From Thermomucor indicae-seudaticae (Eukaryota; Mucoromycota; Mucoromycetes; Mucorales; Lichtheimiaceae): a stretch of 64,000 nt of DNA. The stretch is taken from NCBI GenBank assembly GCA_000787465.1, contig JSYX01000018.1, positions 1-64,000 of the forward strand, in the 5' to 3' direction. Below, one piece after another: positions 39,409-54,559 of this stretch (positions are counted from its first letter, which is position 1; each line of letters opens with the position of its first letter). Under the pieces are notes generated by a model, which was not told where the DNA came from, ran no database searches, and saw nothing but the letters and a program-made list of their open reading frames with translations. Both the position numbers and the translations under genes were made by a program.

Positions 39409-42342
39409 ATGGTCAAGCCGGTTGGCATCTACCGTGCAGTCGCTCTTACTTCTCTAGCTTCAGTGCTTATTCCTGCTACTGCTGCTACACGGCCAGGCAA
39501 TTACAAGCTTATCCCGGACCCAGAGGGCCAATATCCACGTCTTGGTGCTTGCCCTGATGCCCACGCGTGCATATTCCCACCTGACGTGTAAGTAACAACA
39601 TGCCACCACTGGGGTGCAACAAAGTTTATTCTAGATGCTAACTGTGACTTGTAGATCGCAATTTATCCCTGGTGCCTACTTTGACCTGCGTGTTGAACTG
39701 CATGCATATGACAAAAACACCTCGAACCCCACTCCTGAGCCTTATACGAACTTCAAGACACTAGTGCGAAAGGACAACGGCAAATGGAAGGATGCTGATG
39801 AGTTCTTCCAATTTGACGAGACACCCGCTCTGGAAAAGTGGAACTTCTCATGGATTGATTCCATTGAGACCGCGTACGCTGAAGCACTGAACTCTAGCGC
39901 AAAGCCCATCGACGTCGCTGTCACTGCCCGCATTTGGCGCAAGCTCAAGTTTGACGAGCCTGGCACGTATGAAGTCGCTGTCCAGTATGGGCCCAAGGAT
40001 AGTTACATTGTCCGCTATACGGTGATTGAAGTAAGTACCGAAGCGGCAAAACCTTATACGCAAGACTACAACTCTAACGTCCCTGATAGCCGAAGAAACC
40101 GAAAAAGAAAGCCAAGAACGCGATTCTCTTCATCGCAGACGGTTGTAACGTTGGTGTAAGTACGGAAACCGAAAGACACTCAACGACGGACAAAATTTTA
40201 ACTGATTAGAATAGATGATCACCGCCGCCCGTGCTTTGGCACGCAAGCATACGTCCGGCAAGTACCACGAGCTTCTTACCTTCGAAGACTTTGACCATCT
40301 CGGACACGTCATTACCCATTCGGTTGACGGCCTGGTAACCGATTCTGCCAACTCGGCTTCGGCCTACGCTACTGGTCACAAAGCTAGCGTGAACGCACTT
40401 GGTGTCTATGCTGACTCCTCTGCCGATCCCCTGGATGACCCCAAGGTTGAGCTTATCACTGAGCTTATCCGTCGCCGTCAACCCAACAAAGGTAAAATAA
40501 AGGAACCAGCAGAAGTGAGACTCGGTTGAATCTTTGGCTAAATAACCATTGCCAATTAGCCATCGGTCTTGTCAGCACAGCCTTTGGTCAGGTAAGCCAA
40601 ATAAAGAACACAAATTAGACAAAATATTTTATTGTCGGACTCTTTCTTATAGGATGCTACGCCTGCTGCGTTCTACAGTCATACTCGCCGTCGTTCCACT
40701 TTGGATCACATTGTTGACCAAATCCTTCATGGTGTTGCCAACTGGACTGACCCAGGTAAGATTATCTACGGGAAAATACTGTTTATGTTGGCTCAATGAT
40801 GATGGTCGCAGTTGCTCCTGATGTCTGGCTTGCTGGTGGTGCCGAGTATTTTAAGGGCGAAAAGGCGCTCAATGGTACCGATTACTATCCCTTGTTTGAA
40901 GAACACGGTTATCATATCGTGATGAACAAGAAAGACCTGAACAAGTACCATGGTGATGACAAACTCTTGGGCGTTTTCCGTACTGGCAACTTGGACACGT
41001 AAGTTTTTCACCTATTATATCCTCTTTAGCTTTAAGGCCATGTTTCTCAAGGGAGTTCCAAAAGATGGTTTGAACGCAACTTGTTTGTGAACAATACGGT
41101 CGGTAACCAAGCTGCTCCTGATCTTAGCGGAAACGATGCTCTAGGTATGTATTTGCGCATTTAAAATTATATGAGCCTTATTCGTGATATCCCAATATTT
41201 AATTGATTATGTAGGATCGGATCAGCCTGGTTTGGCAGACATGACTTTAAAGGCCTTGGAGGTCTTGAAGAAGCGCGGTGGCAAGGACGGCTTCTTCTTG
41301 ATGTCCGAAGCAGCTTCTGTGGATAAACAGGTACGCGCTTTGGTTTATAGAAGTGATGTATCTCTGCAAGATTCTCAAGTCTTATTTGTTTATAAGCTTC
41401 ATCCCTTGGACTTTTCTCGCGCTTGGGGTGAACTTATTGAAATGGACGTGACCATTAAGAAGACTATTGAATGGCTCAAGGTAAGCGACCTCCAACTCAA
41501 TTCTAAGGACCAAAAAGTCCTAAGATACTGTCCTCATGTCAGAAAAACAACGAATTTGAAGATACCTTGATCGTCTTCACTGCCGATCATTCGCACGCCT
41601 TTGACGTTTGGGGCTCGGTTGACCGCAGATTCATTGTTTCTCATTCCTCCAATCAAGACATGCGCAAGTCTATCGGTGTTTACGAGCACTCCGGCTGGCC
41701 CGGCTACTTTGACGAAGATGGTGATGGTTTCCCTGATAACTGGGTAATTATTTCATCAGTCATATATCCTGGAAACTCGTTCTATATTATTGACTTTGTT
41801 ATTTTATAAAGGACCCTCAAATTACCTTGGCCGCAGGCACTAACAATGGCCCTGATCACTTTGAAGCCTGGCAGCTCGGCAAGAATGGACCACGCACGCC
41901 TGCTGTAGAAGGAGAGCACGGTGTCTATGTCGCAAACAAGGACGATCCTGAGGGCAACTATGGAGGTGAGTTGTTGCTGCAGATTCATTTTGATATGGCA
42001 AAATCTTGACAGTACTGTGTACCTTTTAGCTGGTCTTGACTGGCATGGTAACCTGCCCGTCTCCGAATCTCAGGGCGTCCACTCTATGGCAGATGTATTC
42101 ATCTATTCTAATGGTAAGTCTTGGAGATATAGCACTCTTAAGCTGCTTCAATCTTGGTTAATCGGCTTTAAATTTATAGGTCCTGGTTCTGAACGCTTCA
42201 GGAAGACCATTGAGAACTGGGAAGTGTTCTATGGCCTGACCGAGGTGAGCCGTCTGCTAGTGATTTCATAAAATGATGCATTGTTGACATACGTTGTTCT
42301 ATCTAGGCAATGGACCTTCAGCGGCCAACAAAGCACGAGTAA
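39409..42342 (+). CDS. Secreted or vacuolar alkaline phosphatase with extra N-terminal domain
   Basis: Start ATG at 39409 and stop at 42340-42342, with many exons. The N-terminal signal peptide is VGIYRAVALTSLASVLIPATAA. A domain of about 130 residues follows (FIPGAYFDLRVELHAY through YEVAVQYGPKDSYIVRYTV) that looks all-beta. The catalytic domain has ILFIADG (first metal ligand), DGLVTDSANSASAYATGHK with the nucleophile Ser, and FLMSEAASVDKQLHPLDF. The last keeps the acidic and His metal ligands in spacing like bacterial PhoA, although flanked by unusual residues. FTADHSHAFDVWG supplies the last His/Asp pair. It should hydrolyse phosphomonoesters at alkaline pH using two zinc ions and magnesium. 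Two family exons are separated by very short introns. The product is secreted or membrane/vacuolar by its signal peptide; no C-terminal anchor is obvious. Confidence 0.9.
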
Positions 42343-42548
42343 GCTGCTCTTCTTTATTCGTACTTACATCATCTTTAGACTTCTCCCCCACTATAAACTA
42401 TGTATACACTTGTACTAGTTATTGTAGCGTTGCTGTCTACTTGCTGATTGATAAGAAAGTTGTTTATTATAGAATACACACATCATAGCATCATGAATAT
42501 GCGCTTAATGCATATTCAAACCACGTGCTTTCTTATCTATTGTTTGTA

Positions 42549-42764
42549 TCAGTAATACTTGAGCAAAACGTCCTGACGATGCAGGCCATAGAATTCGTTG
42601 GTCGCGTCTTCGCCGGCTACTTGCAGAATTGGAAAAGCACCGCCGTGGTGCATATCAATGAATCGGCTCATATCATTGATGACAGTATCGATAATGATCC
42701 ACAAGTCCCCTTCAATCGCATGACGGCTAACTTCTTCGCGAGTATACATCTTGAGTCGTGCCAT
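42549..42764 (-). CDS. Stand-alone cytochrome b5-like heme domain (possible gene fragment)
   Basis: An intronless frame of 71 residues from the ATG at 42762-42764 to the stop at 42549-42551. It covers almost exactly one cytochrome b5 fold: YTREEVSRHAIEGDLWIII, then DMSRFIDMHHGGAFPIL, AGEDATNEFYGLHRQDVL and a final LKYY. The first axial His sits in HHGG rather than the usual HPGG, and the second in GLHR. In fungi this b5 subtype, with AGxDATxxFxxLHRxxVL, is commonly the N-terminal domain of acyl-CoA dehydrogenases. Here the frame stops directly after it and no dehydrogenase follows. It is either a small free heme protein or the surviving 5' piece of a lost fusion gene. It converges on the phosphatase gene, 206 bases away. 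Confidence 0.65.
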   Translation of the reverse strand: MARLKMYTREEVSRHAIEGDLWIIIDTVINDMSRFIDMHHGGAFPILQVAGEDATNEFYGLHRQDVLLKYY

Positions 42765-43193
42765 CTTATGAAAGGGATGAAAATAAAAGGAAACTTGGGA
42801 GAGACGAAGAAAAAGGTCGACTGGGGAACCTCAAATAGAACACGTTCCAACTGTTTAGCCGATTCTTCCCGACAATTTGATGACTTAATCTTAACACGAA
42901 GTTTAGAAGATAGATATCATTAATTGTCCTTTGCAGTATGCCCTGCGCGAGTTGTGTACATGGACAAACTAATCTTGCAGCAAAGATCGAAAACCTTTGT
43001 CAAGAGGTAAAACTCTATCCATCGGAATTCTCTCTTACGACGGTTTGTACAACCCATGTGAAGGAAGTACTAAAATAAGCTGTTCCTGACAATTTTACAT
43101 ACGAGATGTTGTCTGGCAGTTAGCTAGACATTCAGCACCACATCAGAGACGGTTTCTAACATACAGTAACAACGGGCAATCATTTCCATTTAA

Positions 43194-47107
<3,914 letters not shown>

Positions 47108-47291
47108 AAATGTACTGTAAACTTCCGCACGTCCCGCAATTCTTGTAGATAACAAAAAACGCTATATAAATGTACCTTTACAAATGCTGTTATGCCTTTC
47201 GTTTAAGAGAAGGAGTGCCACAATCGGAGTTGAGCATGCGCGAGAGCATAACAGGTCCTTCTGCTCGCAGGACCAAGACCAGTAAAGTACG

Positions 47292-48719
47292 ATGGTAACG
47301 AAGCAACGGGAACTGGGTCTCCTTGAGAAATATCAGATTTCCAAGCAATTGGTGCATGCATATGGAACCGTAACACTGACTACTGTGCTGGAGCATCCTC
47401 CAAGGCCGGCTGACGAGTCCCCAGAACACTTTTACTTATCGTGCCTCTATCCGGCCCTTGTGAAACTAGTACAAAAGCATCCACAGCTTTCGCTAGCAGT
47501 CGCCGACGCTGATCAGCCTTCTGCTCATTTCGTTCGAGTGCCAACTATAGACCTTTCTAAGATTGTTCGAATTGAATCTGCTGAATTCTGGGAAGTGACT
47601 AAGCAAGCGAGCAAGATCGAGGAACAAGTCAGGATCGAATTTGATTTACAGGATTTAAAGTTGCCGCTATGGCGCCTTGCCGTTTATTGTCATTGCGAGC
47701 GTCCTCAGGCGTGTAGCATAACGTTGGCTTTTCAACACGCCATTGGCGACGGAAAAAGTCTTACCAACTTTTGGCGTGATCTCCTGCACGAACTCAACCA
47801 TACAGACCGCGTTATCGCAGGGCTCAGCGACTGGACGATCCAGTGCACCCCAGGGACTCTGCAGTTGCCTTATGAAGACCGTCACCCGCCCAAATCTGGC
47901 ATATTTGACATTTGTCCAGTGTTGGCGACGTCGCTTGTCCGCAAGTATGTGCCGCGGCGCCTCGCTCGTCTACTATACGCAGGCATCGATAGCTGGGAAG
48001 GCGATTTCCCAGTTCGCACACCCACACCTCGCCACAACACCGTTCTTCGTATGGTGCAGATCGACGGTGAAACATGGAAAGCTGTATGCGACACTGCCAA
48101 AACGCGCTACAAGGTCACGCCGCACGCCGCCATCATGACCGCTCTGTTACTCGCCTGGTCCCAGTCTTATCCGGAGCGGACAGTCCAAAGCGCGACGCCA
48201 GTCAATTGCCGATCGTTCTGTCAGCCGCCTGTTCCTGAAGACGAAATGGGTAACTTTGTAGGAAGCTATACCTGTCTCTGGACGCTTCAGGATCTTCGGA
48301 TGCCGTTCTGGTCCTTGGCTGTGCGGTACCAAAAACAGCTCCGTAACAACAAACGCGAAGCAGCCAAGCAAGCTAGTCTTCTCAGGTACCTTTCCAAGTA
48401 TCCAGAGGATTATTGCAACATGTGGTACCAGAATAAGGCTATGTATGCCATGGGACGATCAGGTGGCATCGAGCTGTCAGACCTCGGTTTAATGAAAACA
48501 ACGACAGAAGGAGCCGGCGGGAGGTCTTGGAACGCCAAACAATTTTGGTTTTGTCAAAGCGCTCAGGTCTACACAGTTGGCTTGGGAGTTAATGCCATCA
48601 GCTCTGAAGACAGTATGTTTGCAACGCTTGGTTGGCAAAGGGGATCAGTTGACGAGGCAAAAATGGACGCAATAGTACAGACATTTTCGGAGTTGCTGAA
48701 ATCATGCCCAGAATTATAA
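47292..48719 (+). CDS. Alcohol O-acetyltransferase-like acyltransferase
   Basis: This is an intronless frame of 475 residues from the ATG at 47292, beginning 185 bases after the LeuRS stop. The acyltransferase signature HxxxDG is present as FQHAIGDGKSL (about residue 155). The N-terminal half has the BAHD/condensation-like fold features LVQKHPQLSLAVADADQPS and PLWRLAVYCH. The C-terminal half has HAAIMTALLLAWSQSYP, VNCRSF and GNFVGSYT, the hallmark of the AATase (Atf1-like) and condensation superfamily. Such enzymes move acetyl groups from acetyl-CoA to alcohols, making esters; the true acceptor here is unknown. There are no membrane segments. AATAAA at 48718-48723 overlaps the stop codon, so the 3' UTR may be very short. 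Lack of introns contrasts with its neighbours. Confidence 0.85.
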   Translation: MVTKQRELGLLEKYQISKQLVHAYGTVTLTTVLEHPPRPADESPEHFYLSCLYPALVKLVQKHPQLSLAVADADQPSAHFVRVPTIDLSKIVRIESAEFWEVTKQASKIEEQVRIEFDLQDLKLPLWRLAVYCHCERPQACSITLAFQHAIGDGKSLTNFWRDLLHELNHTDRVIAGLSDWTIQCTPGTLQLPYEDRHPPKSGIFDICPVLATSLVRKYVPRRLARLLYAGIDSWEGDFPVRTPTPRHNTVLRMVQIDGETWKAVCDTAKTRYKVTPHAAIMTALLLAWSQSYPERTVQSATPVNCRSFCQPPVPEDEMGNFVGSYTCLWTLQDLRMPFWSLAVRYQKQLRNNKREAAKQASLLRYLSKYPEDYCNMWYQNKAMYAMGRSGGIELSDLGLMKTTTEGAGGRSWNAKQFWFCQSAQVYTVGLGVNAISSEDSMFATLGWQRGSVDEAKMDAIVQTFSELLKSCPEL

Positions 48720-48723
48720 TAAA

Positions 48724-50835
48724 TCGTGACATTAAAAAAAGGGGTTTGTTCTCATTTCCCCCTTTTTGACAGATTTTTGTATTTTTTCGAATGTGAACAT
48801 TTACTTTGAATAATACGTTTTCCTTGCTTACCTGTATTTAATTCCTCAATATGTCAAAAAATTCATATAAAAATCTGTTTACAGAAGGTGCCCCGATGGT
48901 AATAGCGCAGAAGCCTCAAGTACCTGCTTTATTGTTTGAATTAATTAATTCGACGTAGAGAAAACGAGTCTCTATAATAAATAGGTTTTGTAAATCGCGT
49001 ATTCTTGATTGCATCAAAAAGTGATTTGTCTGATAACGTATTTGCAAGCGAAAGCTTAATGGCCTTGTCTAGTTTCGGAGCGATTTATGCGTAGATCATT
49101 CGCAGATGAACGTCAACGGCGGGGCCAGCGTTGTTCTCATGCGGTTTGTGAGATTTACGCGAAAGAGCCATGCGAATATATTTTGATTCGTGAGAAATGG
49201 ACAGCGTAAACATATTGTCCGCGAGTTTACTGCGCTGCTCAGCATCCTTTCTTCAGTACTAACTTGGCAAATATTTGCTGTTTATTGAGCTTCACACTGA
49301 TACTGTACACTTTTTTGCCGGGTCAACCGTTTCGGCTCCCAACGCAAGATCGATCAGACATGGAAACTCACCACCGTCGTAAAAAACGCTCGCACAAAAC
49401 AGCAGCAGCGTGCCTTGTCACAATCAGGGAAACTTATTTAATGCATACGCAGTGAAGAAAATGCCTTTACCATGACAGCGAGAGATCCTCGGCGTTGATA
49501 ACTGGCTTCATAGAACTGTTTGTAACACTGCTGGCGATGAGCGCACAGGTATCGTCACGAAAATAGATACATAATGTGAAACGATGTTTATGGTTTCCTG
49601 CTAGTTAATATCTTAAGTTGCTTATGTGAGAGTCCCTAAAAGATGAACATCCTCTAGCAAGATTTTGCCATACAGCAGTGCGTTGCTTCTAACGCTGACT
49701 CTAAACCATTATTACTTGCATTTATAATGTCTGGGTTACAAAAATATTGCGCTAGAAACTACCTGAAACAACTGAATCAAGTGAGACACAGAACCACATA
49801 ACTCTTCTCTAAGATAATCTGTCATTTCGCAAGTGTTGGTTCGTACAGGGGTGACACAGAAAGGTAAACTTTGCTTCATGAAGTTATAGATATTCTATGA
49901 ATTGACAGGGGCAAGGAAGGAACAGACAAATGAAGAACCAGGAACACGAGTCGACCCAATTTTTGCTATTAACTCCATGGCAACACTGAAAAACATAGTA
50001 TAGACCGATGTTTCTAATTACATGGTTGCTATAGTTCAGTAAAGGAAGATATCTAGTGTACAACGAAACAGAATACGTAATAGCTACAAAGTTATAACGA
50101 TTACGACGTTCAGATTGAGAGCAAACTGTGGGAAACTAGCTCTCTCGCAAAAGGGATACTGCTTATTTTGTGCCTCTCATTTTCATGAAAAAGCCGAAAA
50201 AATGTCAAAGACGGATAGTGCTGAAAGATCTTTTAAGCGACCGCAGAACAAATCAAAGATCTGGCAAATTCCAGACAATGAGAGGAAACGTCCTTTCAGC
50301 ATATCAATTATATAGAGATAACGCCAAAACAAAAATCATGTTTCTATGAGCAATTATTCGATCATAGAACTAAACACTATTATAACTCCTGCCCATCTTT
50401 CACAGCAACAGCTATATCATTCTGATAATTCAATTGAAGTGACTGATACGACGGGATAGGTGAAGCTTGAGAAAGCAGTAACAAAATCGGTATAACCGTT
50501 TTCGAATGGGCTATTAACGAACGACCCGTACGAAAGATTAAGCACGAAATAGTCCTAAGTGGAAGGATAATCCAATCCGACCTAACATACAATTTCAGAA
50601 AAGGGGCCCTTTTCTGACTGAAACTCTGAGGAACTAAAGGAGCCCCCAAAAAATGCGTGGCCGGAAAAAAAATCGAGGCTGAAAAAAATCGGGGGACCAC
50701 TGTAATTTTATCGCTAAGGTACAAAAAGGTCGCATAGCGAGCCAATAACTGCATACGAGCGTGCCAGATGGTGTCACGTAACTATTTAACGGGCTCTGAG
50801 TATCGACGTACAAGCAGGATATTTTTCTTTTCGAT
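48724..50835. other. 2.1-kb gene-poor region
   Basis: A+T-rich DNA with only short chance frames (for example 49264-49455 plus, 50380-50754 minus). No tRNA, repeat or domain was recognised. The last 200 bases hold the promoter of the zinc-cluster mini-gene. Confidence 0.4.
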
Positions 50836-51237
50836 ATGTCATCGCCGAACGAACTTGTATTGGACTGCTGTGACGCTTCTGATGACTCCGACAGCAGCAA
50901 TGGTGGCAATGTAGAAGAGGAGCCACCGAATCCAAAGGACTCGAAACCCTGCGAAAAAGCCCGAGTAAGGCACGTCCATCTAGCTTGCGAAAACTGCCGG
51001 AAAAAACACTATGCTTGCTCCAACGACCGTCCTTGCCCGCGCTGTATGCAAAATAATCTAACATGCACTGACTTATCGCCAAAGCCACGTGGCCGCCCTA
51101 AAGGATCCAAGACCAAATCCGGAGCCATAGCCAAGCCCAAGCACAAGCCTGTAGCCAAACCCATAGTCAAGTCCATAGTCAAACCCATGGTCAAACGAAT
51201 AGTCAGACCCGAACCAAATACAGACAACGGACAATAG
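50836..51237 (+). CDS. Zinc-cluster plus AT-hook mini-protein
   Basis: An intronless frame of 133 residues from the ATG at 50836. The N-terminal third is acidic (CCDASDDSDSSNGG). A complete Zn(II)2Cys6 cluster follows, about residues 56-82, with spacing CX2CX6CX5CX2CX6C (from CENCRKKHYAC to CMQNNLTC). Next is an AT-hook, KPRGRPKGSK. The tail is a pentapeptide repeat of the KPIVK type, encoded by about six units of 15 bases (51130-51205). There is no dimerisation helix or fungal_trans domain, so it would bind DNA as a monomer or act as a competitor or architectural protein. The gene lies in repeat-bearing DNA, 230 bases before copy B of the dispersed repeat. The ATG is well placed and both DNA-binding motifs are intact. 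Confidence 0.75.
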   Translation: MSSPNELVLDCCDASDDSDSSNGGNVEEEPPNPKDSKPCEKARVRHVHLACENCRKKHYACSNDRPCPRCMQNNLTCTDLSPKPRGRPKGSKTKSGAIAKPKHKPVAKPIVKSIVKPMVKRIVRPEPNTDNGQ

Positions 51238-51467
51238 GAGTTCTGATTGTACATACCTTGTAACTTGGTTACCTGTAATAATAGGATTCTGTGGCTCTTA
51301 CTTTTGCACCCATATTTTTGGAACTACAATATGTCAGCTGCTGTTAATCTTTTATGAGCGACACCTGCGGCCTAATTTCAGGAAACTTTATCGTAATTAA
51401 AGATGTCTTTAAGCTAGTATAACTTTCGACATCGATAGCGTGTGGGAAACTGTCCTTGTCCGTAGTC

Positions 51468-51790
51468 AGCGTCACGAAACAGAACATCGGCTTGCTTATT
51501 TACTTACCCTAAGTCTCCTCGCGGGGTTCCCCACTCCCGTGCCACGCAGGAGATCAAAACGAGTCCAATCACATGCGACACCCGCCGTCAGTGGTATCTA
51601 TATTTATGTCATGTTATAGCACACTATGCATTAGTGAATAACTTCCCGTTGGTCTCACAGGATCCTCTGTGTAGCCTGTATATTTCGGTTCAATCGGCCA
51701 TACATCTTCGTCAGTATTTTATTTGAAGCCTTCATTGGTTTCTAAGTATAATCCGTACTTTGTCTTAGAGTTTCGGTTGGCTTAGAGAGC
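51468..51790. repeat. Degraded dispersed repeat, copy B (internally deleted)
   Basis: This matches both ends of the longer copy at 9118-10590 in order. The left part (about 51475-51580) shares GGCTTGCTTATT, AAGTCTCC and CACGCAGGAG. The right part (about 51622-51775) shares AGTGAATAACTTCC, GTTGGTCTC and TTATTTGAAGCCTTCAT. Identity looks around 70-75 percent by eye. About 1.1 kb present in copy A is missing. No ORF remains. Confidence 0.6.
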
Positions 51791-51906
51791 TACGGATACT
51801 GAGGGCCATCACCAGGTTCAACGGTCGGGGCCAGAAATTGCTTAACGGTTTTTGTCTCGAACGAATTTTTTTGCATAGAGTTTAAACGTACCTCTTGTCA
51901 AGAAAA

Positions 51907-52787
51907 TGGTATAACCCTTGGATCTATGTTCATCTTTGTCAGTAAATCGCTGATTTGCGGTCCATTCTAGGGTAAACAACGGAAAACGAGACAGATTGCC
52001 GCTGTAAAACGCATGATCAACCCCAAAGATGCGAGATTGTAAGTTCTAGATCATGTCTAGCTAGGTCGGTCATAATGCTTATTGAGGCGGTTAGAAAAGA
52101 GAATAAAGAGAAGCTAAAGAAGAAGGAGGAAGAGAAAGAAAAGGCCCTCGTGAGGGAAATGTAAGTGGCGAACTCTTCGTTGAACCCGATAACTTTTCTT
52201 TTGACATGAAGATTGTCGTTGTAGTCCCCAAGTGGCGTCGTCCATGTTCTTTCAGTACAATTCTGCGCTCGGCCCCCCTTATCATGTCCTTGTCGATACC
52301 AACTTTATCAACTTTTCGATTCAGAACAAACTAGAGCTCATCAAGTCCATGATGGACTGTCTTTATGCAAAGTGTGAGTGCAAAAGGTTAAAGAGATTGT
52401 CGGGTAAAAGACCACTCACAATCCATATCAGCCATTCCGTGCATAACGGATTGTGTGTTAGCAGAATTGGAGAAGCTAGGACCCAAGTATCGCATCGCTC
52501 TCAAGTAAGTGGTGTATACACGACCGGAATACTAGGCACGTTACTAAGTGGTGTGCAGGATCGCTCGAGACCCACGGTTCGAGCGGCTTCCGTGTTCACA
52601 CAAGGGTACCTACGCAGATGACTGTTTGGTTCAACGCGTGATGCAACACAAGTGTTATATTGTTGCTACATGCGATAAAGATCTGAAGCGTCGCATCCGT
52701 AAAATACCAGGTATTCCCATTATGTACATTTCAGGCCACAAGTACGTGATCGAGCGTCTCCCAGAGTTGGGTACGAACGCCTTCTAA
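51907..52787 (+). CDS. FCF1: rRNA-processing PIN-domain nuclease Fcf1 (Utp24)
   Basis: Six exons join exactly: 51907-51909, 51971-52038, 52095-52160, 52225-52373, 52432-52504 and 52559-52787, giving 195 residues. The first coding exon is only the ATG. The second opens [23 protein letters not shown], the conserved Fcf1 N-terminus. A Lys/Glu helix follows, then the PIN domain: [39 protein letters not shown] and [17 protein letters not shown]. The acidic active-site residues in these four motifs are all present. The protein ends LPELGTNAF. Fcf1 sits in the SSU processome and cuts pre-rRNA at sites A1 and A2 to release 18S precursors. Length and content match the family (yeast 189 residues). Confidence 0.96.
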
Positions 52788-53409
52788 GTTGGGGGCGCGA
52801 CACTCTTGTATATACACATATCTCTCATTATCCGTATCATGTCATTCTTCCCAAAAGATAAAGATGAAGCACCGGTATTTCGAGTTCACTGCAATATGTG
52901 ACGTGTGAGATGTGATGAATCGGGTTTATTTGATCTTTGTGTGCCTCTTTGCCACAATGAGAAGGCAGATCTGGGAAAGTGGGGTTTCTCCCGTTTCACA
53001 TGCGTCGGAAGCTAACAAACATTAACTTACAACGGACCGTGTTGTGCTTGTTTCCGATTTTTATTGTATTTATTTGTAATACACACAAGAGCCTTACACG
53101 CGTGAAGAATGTTTATTCTGATTGACAAAGGAAAATCTGTATACATGCAAGTAAGATTTCTGTCTTTGTGTTTCACGCTCCCGGTGTAACATAAAACACA
53201 GACCACCCAGCCATGTCACACAATGAAAATGGGGAGCGCTATCTCTGTGGATCAGTCACTGACTGAAAAGAAAGAGAAACAACATCAAGATGTATGTGTA
53301 TATGCGATGTATGTGTATGTATAGTCGTACTTATAATATGCTGCAAAGTAGGGGACTCCACCTGAACATGTAGTGTTTGTCCTTCCTGTACTTTCCAGTC
53401 AGTGTTATA
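52788..53409. other. Convergent 3' region between FCF1 and the arrestin gene
   Basis: About 620 bases shared by two 3' ends, A/T-rich with TGTATGTGTATATG-type alternations near 53290-53320. No gene is visible. Confidence 0.4.
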
Positions 53410-54559
53410 TTAGCATGCTGGGGATGAGATTGCCTCATCGTAAGCGGGAGGTGGGACAGAGTCAACAAGCCAAGAACGTCGCGGATTAAGCTTTGTGAGC
53501 CAAGAGGTAGGGCGGGCCTGAGCGGCAAGGGATGAAGAAGCGACAACAGCAGGAGAAGGAGGTGTTGTATCGCTAGCTTGCTGATAGGCAGGTAAGGTAA
53601 TATAGTTTTCAATGGCGTCCTTCAAAACAGATATGGGTGCATCCATGAGAATCTCTTTTGGGGACCCATCCAACGCTGTGAAATGCAGCAAGATCTGGAT
53701 CCAGTGACGAACACGAATGTTTGGGTTACAAGTGGACGGGTGGACCTGAAGTGTTTGTTTGTCTGGAACACGAAAGACGCAGTGCAGTTCGTCTGGACGG
53801 GTCAGGCGGGGTTCGCTAGTCGGGACGAGTACGATTTCATGATGGAGGATGCGTGTGGTGCGTTTGACTCGGGCCCGGAACTTTTGGCGCTCTATCAGTT
53901 TCACACAGACTTGTTCAACTGAAGCAGGTGGACGTGAGAAGGAGAACGAGAGCGCAAATGGGGTGCCTGGCGTGATATGGGCTGTTTCTACCAAGACATG
54001 AATTTCATCGTTGCCCAGCGTATGGGTTTGGCTAATGCAGCGAGGAAAACTATCCTGTGGTAGCCGTACAAGCATCACTGAACGTTGCGTCTTTAGATAG
54101 GAGCTAAACAGAGGCCAAGCCGGCTTGACATGAACCTGACACATTAATTTGTAACGCACATGACCAAGCCCACACTCCACAGACTCGGATAGCGCATTAG
54201 ACAACAGAATTTCAAAGGGGAAAGCATGGACGCCTTTCTTGAGTAGGATTGGGGCACGGCAGATAGGAATAACCGAGTCTACCAGTACATGCTTGTCCCA
54301 GTGATCAGCATCTATGGAAATGAACGCTGGAACGAATAAGACACGATAGGTAATGATAACAGTTATAATACAAACCTTCAGGCCATAAGGTTTTGGCTGT
54401 GCCCACAAATTGGATAGTGACGGAATGTACAAGTGCCGAGTGAGATAGCTGCAAGCGAATGAGACCGCGCAGAATGTTGATGGTATGTCTGTCTTTCGGC
54501 TGGCCGCGCAGGTAAACCACGGGTTCAACCAGGTCGATTGATAGTGATTTGCGAAACAT
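53410..54559 (-). CDS. Alpha-arrestin (Rsp5/Nedd4 adaptor type)
   Basis: Two exons, 54559-54376 and 54326-53410, give 366 residues. The arrestin-N lobe begins FRKSLSIDLVEPVVYLRGQ, with RGLIRLQLSHSALVHSVTIQF. It continues GVHAFPFEILLSNALSESVE and VRYKLMCQVHVKPAW. The arrestin-C lobe includes ISQTHTLGNDEIHVLVETAHITPGTPF in separate strands. The tail carries LPAYQQ and PPPAYDEA; the latter is a PPxY motif that binds WW domains of Rsp5/Nedd4 ligases. Proteins of this design (yeast ARTs, PalF/Rim8, CreD) bring the ligase to plasma-membrane transporters for endocytosis. Which transporter cannot be told. The gene is head-to-head with an HAL/NPR1-type kinase, 409 bases apart. Confidence 0.9.
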
